DNA of 64,000 bases from Roseiarcus sp963749715 (GCA_963749715.1 CAVVNR010000008.1:124001-188000), one strand, 5' to 3'. Shown: positions 1 through 9,400, counted from the stretch's first letter. The notes: a model not told the origin generated them from the sequence alone. Numbers and translations: made by a program.

Positions 1-903
1 CAGGATCGTAAGACTGGTGATCTTGAAGCGCTGCTCGGGATCGAACGTGCCGCTGCGATAGAGGTCGCGGAACGCCTGGTTGCTGAGGAGCCGCGTCGCG
101 GTCAGAAACGGCCGGCGCCCGCTGGTGATCTTGTCCATATCGTCGGTGTGGACCCAGACTCCCGGCAACGTCCGGCGCGCGGCCTTGTTCTCCAACGAAA
201 TGCGCGCCGGGCCGGGATGGACCTTTTCCGTGCCGCTGTGAGCATGCGAGTCGGTGAAGATGAGCGAAAGATTGCGGCGCTCATGGGTCTCCTCGCCGTC
301 AACGTCGAGAAACAGCGACGAATGGGTCACCGGATCGAACACGATCGCAAAACCTTTCGGAAGGCTAAGCGACATCGCCGCCTTCTCGCCTGGCGCCAGC
401 TCCATCACGTCAAGCGTCGAGTTCTCAACGACGCTTTGGACATCGTCAGGCACTTGGGTGCTCGAACTCCAGAAGATCTGACGCATATATTCGGCGTAGG
501 GAAGGGAATCGGGATCATGGGCGACGATACGCCGGATCCTCGGGTTGACCGTGAAGGTGACCTCGACCAGTTGATCGAGCGTCGGCTCGTATTCGGAGGC
601 GCAAAGCGAGCAATAATAGTGGGCGCGGTTGAGGGTTTTCAGCGCCGCGCCGCTCTCGAGCACGCCGCCGCATCCCGCGCACAGCATGTTCCACGACATG
701 TCGAACAGGCCGAGCCGGGCCGCGTGGACCAGCCCGCCGATCGTATGTTCCTCGTCGAGGCCATGTTCGGCGGAATAGGCGAGCGGATTGATGCGGTTCA
801 AGGCCCGATCCGGGTCCGATTCCACCGAGTTTTTGAGGGCCTCGGCCACCGACGGATCGGCGGATTGGTTGAGAAGACCCCAGAGCGCTTGTGCGTCAGC
901 CAT
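1..903 (-). CDS. Adenylate/guanylate cyclase family protein, N-terminal part (DUF5939-like), cut by window edge
   Basis: The reading frame starts at an ATG at 903 and stays open for 301 codons to base 1, so the C-terminus lies outside the window. The visible part resembles the DUF5939 region found before class III nucleotide cyclase domains in alphaproteobacteria. It has a predicted zinc-binding quartet, Cys75-x2-Cys78 and Cys98-x2-Cys101 (contexts LCAGCGG and YYCSLCA), then a beta-rich segment. A catalytic cyclase domain would be expected to follow but cannot be seen, so the cyclase assignment is by family only. No partner gene is evident; the next gene (1118-1981) runs in the same direction 215 bases upstream. 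Confidence 0.75.
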   Translation of the reverse strand, partial: MADAQALWGLLNQSADPSVAEALKNSVESDPDRALNRINPLAYSAEHGLDEEHTIGGLVHAARLGLFDMSWNMLCAGCGGVLESGAALKTLNRAHYYCSLCASEYEPTLDQLVEVTFTVNPRIRRIVAHDPDSLPYAEYMRQIFWSSSTQVPDDVQSVVENSTLDVMELAPGEKAAMSLSLPKGFAIVFDPVTHSSLFLDVDGEETHERRNLSLIFTDSHAHSGTEKVHPGPARISLENKAARRTLPGVWVHTDDMDKITSGRRPFLTATRLLSNQAFRDLYRSGTFDPEQRFKITSLTIL

Positions 904-1117
904 AGTGCTTTCCTCGATAGCCCCGTTCGCGACCGAACTGGCGTTCGGCGCCCGCCCCATCGTCGCGGGCCAGCCCGGGGAAGGGCCGCCTGCGAGGCGC
1001 CTCCTATATAGGGTTGGCCGAATGTTCCGACAGGGGGCGCATCGCTGCTCGCGCCGATATTTCGCGCGACGGACTTGCTGCTCGGATTATATCCCTATTT
1101 TCCTGTGTTAACGCGGC

Positions 1118-1981
1118 TCAGATCGAGGCCAGGGTCTTTCGCGCCGCCTTGAGGTGCGGAATATCGACCATCTTGCCGTCGACGCCGAGCGTGCCGGCGG
1201 CGGGATCGGCCTCGAACGCCGCGACGATCTTGCGGGCGTGCTCAATCTCGGCCTCGGACGGCGCGTAGGCGCGGTTGATGATCGCGACCTGGTCGGGATG
1301 GATGGCGAGGCGGCCGACGAAGCCGTCGCGCCGGGAGCGCCGGCAATCGCGCTCGAGCGCGGGAGAATCGCGAAAGTCGGTGAACACGGTGTCGAGCGCC
1401 GCAACTTCGGCGGCCGCGGCGGCAAAGAGGCACTCGGCGCGGGCGAGCTGATAGGGAAAGGTCCACGAGCCGTCCGCCTCCTTGTTGTCGGTCGCGCCGA
1501 GCGCCGCCGAAAGGTCCTCCGCGCCCCAGGTCAGGGCGATGAGCCGCGGATGCGGGGGCGCGTAGGAGCCGAGCGTGAACATCGCCCTTGGGGTTTCCGT
1601 CGCCACGCTCGCCAGTTTGACCGAGCCATGGGGCATTCCCGCGCTCTTTTCGAGCGCGTCGAGGCGGGCGCCGATCGGCTCGAGATCGGCCGCGCGATCG
1701 GTCTTGGGGATCAGGAGCGCATCGAGGCCCGGCCTGACGACCGCGGCGAGGTCGTCGAGGGTCAGGCCAGTGTCGAGCGCATTGACTCGCACGAAGCAGG
1801 ACCAGGCGCGGTTCGGCGTCTCGCCGATCAATTTGGCGGCCAGCGCGCGCGCGGCGGCTTTATGCGGCGGCGCGACGGAATCCTCGAGGTCGAGGATGAG
1901 CGCGTCGGCGCCGCAATCGCCGGCGCGCGCGAACTTGCGCTCGGAATCGCCGGGGACGAAGAGGAGCGAGCGCAGTCTCAT
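1118..1981 (-). CDS. HpcH/HpaI aldolase / CitE-like CoA-ester lyase
   Basis: Protein of 287 residues in the citrate-lyase beta-subunit-like family, which includes malyl-CoA, methylmalyl-CoA and citramalyl-CoA lyases. These enzymes use Mg2+ to cleave or form C-C bonds in acyl-CoA esters in the cytosol. The N-terminus LRSLLFVPGDSERKF and the following DALILDLEDSV segment are family hallmarks, the latter carrying the acidic residues that help bind metal. The ATG at 1981 is chosen because the protein then begins MRLRSLLF as in relatives; an ATG at 2014 in the same frame would add 11 unlike residues. The gene stands alone, so the exact CoA substrate cannot be named. Confidence 0.85.
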   Translation of the reverse strand: MRLRSLLFVPGDSERKFARAGDCGADALILDLEDSVAPPHKAAARALAAKLIGETPNRAWSCFVRVNALDTGLTLDDLAAVVRPGLDALLIPKTDRAADLEPIGARLDALEKSAGMPHGSVKLASVATETPRAMFTLGSYAPPHPRLIALTWGAEDLSAALGATDNKEADGSWTFPYQLARAECLFAAAAAEVAALDTVFTDFRDSPALERDCRRSRRDGFVGRLAIHPDQVAIINRAYAPSEAEIEHARKIVAAFEADPAAGTLGVDGKMVDIPHLKAARKTLASI

Positions 1982-2230
1982 GTCAGGGTCCGCGAAGCTG
2001 GGGCCGGCGCGCAATCGAGCGCCATGGCGCCGGCAAATCCACTATAGCCTGCCTGATTTCGCTGGCGAAGGCGCAGCCGCGGCCCCTCCGTCCTCCTGGT
2101 TCCCTACGGGTCGGGTTTTGACGGATTGCGAATCGGGCTCGGGGTGGAACCCTTTACCGACAGGTCGTCGCAGGAACGCATGGCCCGGCCGAACAGGGTC
2201 GCCTCGACGGGATGATCGTTCAAGTACGGC

Positions 2231-2265
2231 AAAAACAGGCGCCGCGAATATTTTCTTCGCGGCGC
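2231..2265 (-). terminator. Rho-independent terminator of the 2287-2565 gene
   Basis: A perfect 10-bp stem (2239-2248 pairing with 2256-2265, arm GCGCCGCGAA) encloses a 7-base loop and is followed on the minus strand by TGTTTTT. It lies 22 bases beyond the stop codon of the secreted peptide gene. Confidence 0.85.
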
Positions 2266-2286
2266 CCGGGTTGCTTACCGCTTGTC

Positions 2287-2565
2287 TTATTGCGGACCAC
2301 ACGCCGTCACATAACTTGGATAATACTGTCCGTTGTGGAACTTGGTCACCCAGCAATTGGAAGAGTTGGCGACGTTCGCTGTCGCTTGCCCAGGTATGAC
2401 CGTCACTCCCTCAGGCGCCGCTCCGGGCAAAGGTCCTTTGAATGGAACGAGTTTGTAATAGTGACCATCCTGCCCCATAATGACCTGCTGGGCGGAGGCG
2501 GGCGCCGCGATGGCCATCAATCCGATAGCCGCCGTCGCCAGAAGCGCTGCGCGTACGTACCTCAT
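2287..2565 (-). CDS. Small secreted protein of unknown function
   Basis: A 92-residue protein with a clear Sec signal peptide (charged MRYVR, hydrophobic core about residues 6-20, cleavage after APASA) and a mature region of about 67 residues. The mature part is rich in Tyr, Gly and Pro, has two cysteines (contexts SNCWV and TACGP, the latter at the C-terminal end) that could form a disulfide, and a HYYKLVPFKG segment. No family is recognised. Its own strong terminator directly downstream and an AT-rich upstream region suggest an independently transcribed single gene. Confidence 0.75.
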   Translation of the reverse strand: MRYVRAALLATAAIGLMAIAAPASAQQVIMGQDGHYYKLVPFKGPLPGAAPEGVTVIPGQATANVANSSNCWVTKFHNGQYYPSYVTACGPQ

Positions 2566-3146
2566 GTCGGGCGCCTCTCGAGTGTTGAAATGGGCTCAAT
2601 GGAGATCGGCTCATTTGCGATTCACTCTTTACCTTCAGAAGCGGGCAGTATTCTGGCGATAGCTAAGTGTTTAGTGAGTGATTATTCTAAATAAATAAAT
2701 ATAAACAAAATGTTATTCTGATCTAGACGGGAAAGAGCCGCGAGACAAAGACCTTCTTTCATTTCGTTTCAGACTGAGCCGCATGGCATGTTGGATCAGA
2801 ATCGTGTCCAGAACCGCGACGGCGTCTGACAGCGAGCGGCGGTTCGGCGACGGGAGGGCAGGCCGCCATGGCCCTACCCGAACGCAAAGCGTATTCAGGC
2901 TCGGCCATCCGCCCAAGGACCATGGCGACCCGCAGCATTTACGTTCCGCTCGCCCCGGTGGTTTCCGACTTGCCCCGGACAGATTTGGGGGCCAATGCTT
3001 CGGTTGCGGAGGACGCCGCGAAAGGAGACATTTTGCCGCCGATTCGCGCGCGCCGAACGACGGCCGCCGCGGGGGTTGCGGGACGCCATCTGGGTTCCGC
3101 CATGAGCGCTGCGAGACGCCGCCAGGTTTGACCCTCGTCAACCAGG
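2566..3146. other. Intergenic region without a supported gene
   Basis: About 580 bases between divergent genes. An AT-rich patch near 2650-2720 contrasts with the surrounding GC-rich DNA and probably holds promoters for the secreted peptide gene and perhaps the propeller gene. Open frames here have compositions expected of antisense shadows and no recognisable protein. Confidence 0.5.
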
Positions 3147-4481
3147 ATGGGCAAAGCCGGGGAGAGAATGGCGATGGGATTGTCCGACGTGGTTTCGCGG
3201 CTGGCCGAGGCGGTCGGCGCGACGGCGATCTGGCTGCGTCGGTCGCAGCGGACGCCCGCGCCGACTTTCGGCGGCAGCCCGACGATCCCCCCGCCAAGGC
3301 CGCAGGGCGTCATTCCGACGCTCAAGATGCCGACCGCGAAGGGGTGGCCGCCGGGGCTGACGCCGACCGCCGCCCCCGGGCTCAAGGTCAACGCGTTTGC
3401 GAGCGGCCTCAAGCACCCGCGCTGGATCCATGTCCTTCCGGGCGGCGAAGTTCTCGTCGCCGAGGCGCTAATGGAGTCGTCGCCGATCACGAGCTTTTTC
3501 GACTATGCGATGTACAGCACGCTCAAGCGCGCCGCCGCCGTCGGCAAGAGCCCGAACCGGATCACGCTTCTCAGCGACAAGGACGGCGATGGCGCGGCTG
3601 AAATCCGCAACGTTTTCCTCGATGGCCTCAACCAGCCGTTCGGGATGGCGCTGGTCGGCGACACATTCTACGTCGGCAATACCGACGGCGTGGTCGCTTT
3701 CCCCCATGCGAGGGGCTCAAGCCGCATCGCGTCGGCGGGTCGAAAGCTGATCGCGTTCAAGACGGACGGCCATTGGACCCGGAGCCTGCTCGCGAGCCCG
3801 GACGGCGCCAAGCTTTACGTCGGGGTCGGATCGGAAACGAACATCGCCGACAAAGGCATGGCCGCGGAGGAGGGCAGGGCCGCCATTTACGAACTCGACC
3901 TTAGGAGCGGGGCGAGCCGCGTCTTCGCCAGCGGCCTGCGCAATCCCGTCGGCCTCGCCTGGGAGCCTCGGACCGGCGCGCTTTGGACGGCGGTCAACGA
4001 GCGCGATGGCCTCGGCGACGAGACGCCTCCCGACTATCTGGCCTCGGTCCGCGACGGAGGCTTCTACGGCTGGCCCTATTGCTACTGGGGGCGGACGGTC
4101 GACGAGCGCGTGCCCCAGGATGCGGAGGCGGTCGCGAGAGCGATCACGCCCGACTATGCGCTGGGGGGGCATACCGCTTCGCTCGGCCTTTGCTGGCTCC
4201 CCGCCGGCGCTTTGCCCGGTTTTCCCGAGGGCATGGCGGTCGGGCAGCACGGCTCGTGGAACCGCAGCACGCTTGCCGGCTATAAGGTCGTGTTCGTGCC
4301 GTTCGCCGATGGGCGCCCCGCCGGTCCGCCGCGCGATGTCCTTTCGGGTTTCCTCTCGCCGGACGAGCGCTCGTCCTACGGACGGCCGGTCGGGGTGGCG
4401 CTTGGTCTGGACGGTTCGCTTTTGGTCGCCGACGATGTCGGCGACGCGATCTGGCGGGTGACCGGAGAGGGACAGGTTTGA
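3147..4481 (+). CDS. Sorbosone dehydrogenase-like beta-propeller (putative PQQ-dependent sugar dehydrogenase)
   Basis: A 444-residue protein of the L-sorbosone dehydrogenase / soluble glucose dehydrogenase superfamily, six-bladed propellers that oxidise sugars or aldoses with PQQ. Family features include RWIHVLPGGEVLVAE, the NQPFGMAL and LRNPVGLAW blade motifs, the segment YGWPYCYWG, and GQHGSWNRS near the C-terminal third. The start could be the ATG at 3147 or at 3168. The first 50 residues are only weakly hydrophobic and give no convincing signal peptide, unusual for a periplasmic family, so the true N-terminus may differ. No PQQ synthesis gene is near; ku follows 104 bases downstream in the same direction. 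Confidence 0.85.
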   Translation: MGKAGERMAMGLSDVVSRLAEAVGATAIWLRRSQRTPAPTFGGSPTIPPPRPQGVIPTLKMPTAKGWPPGLTPTAAPGLKVNAFASGLKHPRWIHVLPGGEVLVAEALMESSPITSFFDYAMYSTLKRAAAVGKSPNRITLLSDKDGDGAAEIRNVFLDGLNQPFGMALVGDTFYVGNTDGVVAFPHARGSSRIASAGRKLIAFKTDGHWTRSLLASPDGAKLYVGVGSETNIADKGMAAEEGRAAIYELDLRSGASRVFASGLRNPVGLAWEPRTGALWTAVNERDGLGDETPPDYLASVRDGGFYGWPYCYWGRTVDERVPQDAEAVARAITPDYALGGHTASLGLCWLPAGALPGFPEGMAVGQHGSWNRSTLAGYKVVFVPFADGRPAGPPRDVLSGFLSPDERSSYGRPVGVALGLDGSLLVADDVGDAIWRVTGEGQV

Positions 4482-4585
4482 AGACCCGCAAAGAGGAGGC
4501 GCCCGCGCCACTCGCCTCCTGGGTTGTGCGGCGTCGGGCGCGGCGTGCTATAGGAGGGTCACGTCCGCGTTGAGTAGGAGTTCCC

Positions 4586-5587
4586 ATGCCCCCGCCGCGT
4601 CCCTACTGGAAGGGTTACCTCAAGCTTTCCCTGGTCTCCTGTCCGATCGCGCTCTATACCGCGACATCGCCGGGCGAGCGCGTCGCCTTCCGGCAAATCA
4701 ACAAGAAGACCGGCAACCGCCTTCGCCAGCAACTCGTCGACGAAGAGACGGGCGAACCGATCGATCCCGACGACAAGGGGCGGGGTTACGAGGTCGACAA
4801 GGGCGTCTACCTGCGCGTCGAGGACGAGGAGATCGACGCCATCGCGATCGAGAGCAGCCACACGATCGAGATCGATTCCTTCGTGCCGAAGGCGGAAATC
4901 GACGAGCGCTACGTCGACAGTCCCTATTATCTGATTCCGGAGAGCAAGGTCGCCCTCGAGGCGTTTGCGGTCATTCGCGACGCCATGCGCGGCAAGAGCA
5001 TGGCGGCGTTGGGCCGGGTGGTCCTCTCCAAGCGCGAGCGCGTCATCATGCTCCAGCCGTGGGGGAAGGGCCTGCTCGGCACGACGCTCAGATATCCCTA
5101 CGAGGTCCGAAACGAGGAGATCTATTTCGACGGGATCGGCGAAGTTAAGATCCCGAAGGACATGCTCGTGCTGGCCGAGCATATCCTGGAGACCAAGGCG
5201 GCGAAATTCGACGCTTCCCAATTCCACGACCGCTACGAAGAGGCGATCGTGGCCATGCTCGATCAGAAAAAGGCGGGAATGCCGGTCTCCAAGCCGCGCG
5301 AGCTCCCGAGGATCGTCGGCGGCACGGATCTGATGGCGGCGCTTCGCCAAAGCATCGAGAGAGCCAAAGAAGCTCTGCCGCAGCCTAAGGCGGCGCCCAG
5401 GCCTGCGCCGGCGGCGGAGCCGGTCGCGGCGCCAAAGCCGGCGGCGGCCGCAAAGGGCAAGAAGGCGGCGGCGAAACGCCACCCGGACCAGCGCGAGATG
5501 CTGCTTCCGATCGCCGGCGGCGCGCCGGCGAAGGAGGCGGCGGAGAAACAGCAGGCGAAACCCGGCGCGAGGAAAAAGGCCGGATAG
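4586..5587 (+). CDS. ku: Ku protein, non-homologous end joining
   Basis: A 333-residue bacterial Ku homologue that forms a ring-shaped homodimer on DNA double-strand ends and recruits LigD. The Ku core spans about residues 1-255 (WKGYLKLSLVSCPIALY at the N-terminus; EKSKVALEAF-like and GTTLRYPYEVR segments further on). The last 80 residues are a low-complexity Ala/Lys/Pro tail, a type of extension known to modulate DNA binding. No ligD lies in the window, so the ligase is encoded elsewhere or supplied by another Ku locus. A hairpin terminator follows about 55 bases after the stop. Confidence 0.95.
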   Translation: MPPPRPYWKGYLKLSLVSCPIALYTATSPGERVAFRQINKKTGNRLRQQLVDEETGEPIDPDDKGRGYEVDKGVYLRVEDEEIDAIAIESSHTIEIDSFVPKAEIDERYVDSPYYLIPESKVALEAFAVIRDAMRGKSMAALGRVVLSKRERVIMLQPWGKGLLGTTLRYPYEVRNEEIYFDGIGEVKIPKDMLVLAEHILETKAAKFDASQFHDRYEEAIVAMLDQKKAGMPVSKPRELPRIVGGTDLMAALRQSIERAKEALPQPKAAPRPAPAAEPVAAPKPAAAAKGKKAAAKRHPDQREMLLPIAGGAPAKEAAEKQQAKPGARKKAG

Positions 5588-5640
5588 GAGACGTTCCGCG
5601 ATCGGTCGCAGTCGTTATCAGGCGCTGCCAATCTGAGAAG

Positions 5641-5668
5641 AAAGACCGCCTCGGGGGCGGCCTTTCCA
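5641..5668 (+). terminator. Terminator hairpin between ku and the CsbD gene
   Basis: AAAGACCGCC and GGCGGCCTTT arms flank a short loop, followed by a partly T-rich stretch. With A-rich sequence on the other side it could serve both converging genes. Confidence 0.6.
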
Positions 5669-5698
5669 CATTTTCCGAGATCAGCGTTTGTTCCCGGG

Positions 5699-5893
5699 TC
5701 AGCGCTTGTCGGCCTGACGTTCGGCCCTGCGAGCAGCGTCCTTAGCGTCGCCCATGGCTTGATGCGCGGCGCCCTTGGCCTTGTCGAACTTGCCTTCGGC
5801 CTGCATCTCCTTGTCGCCGGTGATCTTGCCGGCCGCGTCCTTGAAAGCGCCCTTCGTCTTGTCGACCGCGCCCTTGACGTGTTCCTTGTCCAT
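5699..5893 (-). CDS. CsbD family stress-response protein
   Basis: A 64-residue, highly charged, alanine-rich protein of the CsbD family, small general-stress proteins of unknown mechanism. The repeat-like pattern KGAVDKTKGAFKDAAGK is typical. The ATG at 5893 is supported by an AGGAGAGG ribosome site a few bases upstream; the frame is open much further upstream but that part is Arg-rich shadow. It converges on ku and shares the intergenic terminator. Confidence 0.9.
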   Translation of the reverse strand: MDKEHVKGAVDKTKGAFKDAAGKITGDKEMQAEGKFDKAKGAAHQAMGDAKDAARRAERQADKR

Positions 5894-6501
5894 GATCCTC
5901 TCCTCTCGCCGTGAACCCGAGAGAAACGGCTTTGGCGCGGAGATGGTTCCGTCGCGCGTCGCCAAGCTTGCCGCCCCGGAGAGTCGTCCCGCTGCCCTCA
6001 AGGGCGACCGTCGGCTGCTGCTCCGGGCGTCGCGGTGCGGCGCCGCGCAAGATCGACGACTGCGCCGACGGCGTCGCAAAACCGCCCGGGGCGCAGGCCG
6101 ACACACGGCTCCAGCTGCTCCAACGACCGCTGATTTGCGGCGCGAGAGCGATGGCAAAATACCAATCAGCTTCCCTGCAAATTTCTGACTCTTCACTCAG
6201 CCCTCTTGCGCTCGAAATGGTAGTCCAGTAATTTGATCAACTTAATTCAGCCGGCTCATGCCGGCTGCGCCCGTCATTCGCATCGAAAAGGTCAGCAATG
6301 AGGGCGCAATTCTCTGCCGCGCGTCGAAGCGAGGGGGCATGCTGTCTGGTGGTCGAGCGTGGCAGGCGGTTCTGGTCGCGCCGCGCTTGGCCGGCCGCTC
6401 CGGGAACGCGAGCAAGACGATTGTGGTGACGGGGAGCGCTTGGCCTTGAGTTTTTCCATCTGATCAATCCGCTCTACACGGCCTCGGGGTTCGCGGTCGG
6501 C
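5894..6501. other. Intergenic region with a perfect hairpin
   Basis: About 600 bases without a supported gene. It contains a perfect 8-bp hairpin at 6248-6267 (CAGCCGGC, loop TCAT, GCCGGCTG) of unknown role. The last 70 bases belong to the open frame of the downstream exporter but lack a normal start codon. Confidence 0.45.
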
Positions 6502-7233
6502 ATGCTGGTGGGGTTGACGGGCGTCGGCGGGGGCTCGTTGATGACCCCCCTCCTCGTCCTGCTGTTCGGCATCCATCCGGCGACCGCGGTCGGGACCGAC
6601 CTCCTCTACGCGGGACTGACGAAAATCAGCGGGTCCGCCGTCCATGGGCTCAACGGCGCGATCGACTGGCGCGTCGCCCGCCGGCTGGCCTCCGGGAGCG
6701 TTCCCGCAGCGGCGCTCACGCTGTGGACTTTGTCGCACTTCGGGGCGGACTCCAAGGGCAGCACCGCGGTGATCACGACGACGCTGGGTTTTGCCCTCAT
6801 TCTGACGGCGGTGACGCTGATCTTTCGCCGGCGCCTCTTGGCGGCTGTCGTATCGTTCATGGACAGGCGCACCGACAAGGAGATCGCCGCGCTGACGATA
6901 GCGCTCGGGGTGGTGCTTGGCGTGCTTGTTTCGATCTCTTCGGTCGGCGCGGGAGCGATTGGCGTTACCGCGCTGCTGATGCTCTATCCGAAAATGCCGA
7001 CGGTGCGGATCGTCGGCACGGACATCGTGCACGCCGTGCCGCTCACCCTTCTGGCGGGCGCGGGTCATTGGTTGATGGGTTCGGTCGATTGGCTCTTGCT
7101 TGTCTCGTTGCTGTCGGGATCGATACCCGGCATCGCGATCGGAAGCCATCTCGCCTCGCGCGTGCCGGAGCGGGTATTGCGGCCCTTGATCGCCGGCGCC
7201 CTGGCCCTCGTCGGCGGCAAGCTCGTCTTCTGA
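6502..7233 (+). CDS. TauE/SafE family sulfite exporter-like membrane protein
   Basis: A 243-residue, strongly hydrophobic protein with about seven membrane segments. The signature GMLVGLTGVGGGSLMTPLL followed by ATAVGTDLLYAG marks the TauE/SafE family, which exports sulfite or sulfoacetate-type anions across the inner membrane. Two repeats of the fold are visible (starting near residues 1 and 120). The ATG at 6502 is the first normal start, but the frame is open back to 6430 and those residues (FFHLINPLYTASGFAVG) look like the usual first helix. That stretch has no ATG, GTG or TTG, so the real start may be a rare codon or the 5' end is altered. Confidence 0.85.
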   Translation: MLVGLTGVGGGSLMTPLLVLLFGIHPATAVGTDLLYAGLTKISGSAVHGLNGAIDWRVARRLASGSVPAAALTLWTLSHFGADSKGSTAVITTTLGFALILTAVTLIFRRRLLAAVVSFMDRRTDKEIAALTIALGVVLGVLVSISSVGAGAIGVTALLMLYPKMPTVRIVGTDIVHAVPLTLLAGAGHWLMGSVDWLLLVSLLSGSIPGIAIGSHLASRVPERVLRPLIAGALALVGGKLVF

Positions 7234-7328
7234 CGGAAAGTCAGGTCCGAAGGCGTCTCTAAGCGGCCGGCAGGGATGGCGGGTTCCTTCGAGAAGCAAC
7301 CCTCAAAGGCCCTGACCCGCGATCCAAC

Positions 7329-7376
7329 TGGCGCGCCCGACAGGATGAAACTGGGCACTGTTATGTCATTGTTATT
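7329..7376. repeat. Copy 1 of a dispersed repeat (GGCGCGCCCGACAGGATGAA type)
   Basis: The first 31 bases are identical to 8739-8769 and the next 17 are similar. The two copies are direct repeats about 1.41 kb apart and enclose decayed sequence. The motif looks like the end of an insertion sequence, but no transposase remains. Confidence 0.7.
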
Positions 7377-7907
7377 CCAACCATTTGGTGAGGATGCATG
7401 CGTATGGGATTGATCGAAGCGGGTGCGCTGTCGACCTTTGCTGCCTTTAAGACCGGCCCCGGACGAACAGGCGGTAAGCGCGAGCGGCCTACCGCTCAGG
7501 CGCTACGCGATCTGGCCTCGGGCGCGAAACGCGTTCTCCGAACCACAAACCTGCACGGTTTGTCTAGCCGGCGCGAAGGATCAATGAGCATCAGCGGCGA
7601 GGCGCTCGAGGGATGCCGCCGTGACTGAGGCAGCGGCCCGAGCGAAACAGCACGATAATGGCCTTCTCGGCTTCGCGGACCAGCGAGCAGCAAATCGAGG
7701 TAGCGCTCCCCCGTCGCAACGCAAGAGCCGTGCCGCGCGGAAACAACAGAGTCTCGACCGGCTTTGACAATAGCGGCGGAGTCTAAGTCCGCCGTGATCA
7801 TCCAGGACATCCCCGGCTTGACGTCCCAGGCAGCATGCCAAATCCCACCGGTCCTGGTAAAACTGAGGAATGCGACTGCTTTTTGCCCGACGAGAGCCTC
7901 ATGAAAA
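7377..7907. other. Non-coding or decayed stretch between repeat copy and TPR pseudogene
   Basis: About 530 bases. Open frames on both strands lack recognisable families and have Arg/Ser-rich shadow composition. No RNA gene is evident. Confidence 0.4.
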
Positions 7908-8607
7908 TTGCGGGGAATCGCGTTTCTAACGACGCTGCTGATGTGCGGAAAACCGGCGCAGGCGGAAGCGCAGATCATCTGGTCCGAGAAGGCGACCGAA
8001 CTCCTGTTGGAGTACGGTAACGTCATCGGCAAGTCGGTCACTGAGTACGCGGTCAAGGAATACCTCGACTGGCTGTTCGAAAAGAAGCCGCCCAAGGCCG
8101 ATCAGACGCCGCCGAGCGCAAATGCGAAAGCCGTTGAGGACGTTGTCAATCGCATGAGCAACGATAAACAGTATCTCGATAAAACACCCCAAGCGAAGCA
8201 AATCACGTCGCTTCTCGTGGCTTCAAATATTTGCTTGGGCGGTCGGGCCGGTGGGGACGCGATCGACGCTTGCTCGATCGTCATCGATTCGAAATCCGTG
8301 AGCAGAGAAGATCACGAAGCCGCTTACGACAACCATGCGCTGCTTACGCGGATCGGCACGACAGTCGAGCACTCGATGACTGCTCCGCCGCCACGAAGCA
8401 GATCCCTCGGATCCTCTTCCCTATTTCACACGCGCCCAAATCGAGGAGGATTTCGGTCGGAACGATGAGGCAGAAGCCGACTATCGGAAGGCCCAGGCGC
8501 TTGATCGGCGAAACGCGAAGGACAAAAACTCTATCTACAATGACGCGAAAAAGGCTCTCCAACACATAGGCGAAACCCCAGAATCGCGGCCTCACGATTA
8601 CGAGTGA
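7908..8607 (+). pseudogene. Broken secreted TPR-repeat protein
   Basis: A signal-peptide-like start (hydrophobic AFLTTLLMCGKPAQA) leads into a helical protein with WSEKATELLLEYG and DYLFEKK-like segments. The protein can be followed only by changing frame twice: near 8335 (AAYDNHA to ADRHDSRALDDC) and near 8385 into a frame ending at 8607 with a TPR-like helix pair (YFTRAQIEEDFGRNDEAEAD). The first frame begins with TTG at 7908, while an ATG at 7901 one frame off suggests a third indel. In intact form it would be about 230 residues with at least two TPR units. It may be a true pseudogene or an assembly artefact; the surrounding repeats favour decay. Confidence 0.65.
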
Positions 8608-8786
8608 AACATAGCCGCTGGCCTTTAAGCCCGCCTGGAGGGCCCAGTTTTGCTCCGAAGTAGCTGCTGATTTGGCGCGCCCGACAAACCTGACGTGCCG
8701 ACGGAAGTGCCCAGTTTTGTTCTGGAGTGGCGGAAAAATGGCGCGCCCGACAGGATGAAACTGGGCACTCGTATGTGATTGTTTTT
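8608..8786. repeat. Cluster of related short repeats including copy 2
   Basis: Two units about 67 bases apart begin GCCCAGTTTTG (8642 and 8708) and each is followed about 30 bases later by GGCGCGCCCGACA. The second runs into the 8739-8769 segment identical to 7329-7359. The arms GTGCCCAGTTT and AAACTGGGCAC are inverted relative to each other, as at the ends of a mobile element. From 8787 to 9014 nothing coding is supported. Confidence 0.6.
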
Positions 8787-9014
8787 GCTTGGTAATCTAT
8801 CGATACCGCCGCGCTGCAGGCTGCCGCAAAATACCGCCCTTTTGAAGGAAAGCACGAATTATCGACCTGAATTCATAGGCATAGTGAAACGGTTCGGCGC
8901 GGCGGGCACATTGCTTGACCTTGGCGATGAATTGTCGTCCCTGACCGTGAAAAACGGGATAGCAACCTTGTAAAGATTTGGTGCACTGGCGATCTCTGTT
9001 CCGGTTCCTGGGCG

Positions 9015-9400
9015 CATGGGGGCGCTTCGACAGGTCCGAGGACCCCAGAGGGCAAGGCCCGCGTGGTCGCCGCGATGGTCGAGGGACGCGCAAGTGGGTC
9101 GAACGGCGACGGGCCGAAGGGAAGAAATTCCCTGCCGGTCGTAAGCGCGGCGAGAGATGGCTGACCGAACCGATGCGCGAGCGCGCCCGCGCCGAGGCGC
9201 GAAGGCTTCATGCGGGCCGGTTCACGCTCGACCGGTCGCTGGTTTTCGCCCTATTGAGGAGCGCGAACGGCAGCCCGGAAAGCATGGCGAGAGCGAAGGC
9301 GATGCTCGACGCCCAAGAGCGTGCGGCGATGGAGCGGGATCGTCAGGCGGCGCTCGCGCGCATCGCCGAGTTGCGTTCGTCGCTACTCACCAATCCATAA
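9015..9400 (+). pseudogene. Frameshifted mobile-element-associated hypothetical protein
   Basis: From 9015 one frame reads HGGASTGPRTPEGKARVVAA, a motif common in small proteins carried on plasmids, phages and integrative elements. Near 9093-9100 the sense continues in another frame as KWVERRRAEGKKFPAGRKRG and on to a helical C-terminus ending at 9400. The two parts together match the expected layout, so a single indel or decay event is inferred. Function of the family is unknown; the HGG-STGP part resembles a short metal- or nucleic-acid-binding segment. The 185 bases after it hold no gene. Confidence 0.6.

Noticed and set aside
2713..3297. Long Arg/Ser-rich open frame on the minus strand
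   Set aside because: Composition is that of an antisense shadow; it overlaps the start of the propeller gene and matches no family.
6292..7299. 335-codon minus-strand frame over the SafE gene
   Set aside because: Gln/Arg/Asp-rich shadow of a well-supported membrane protein.
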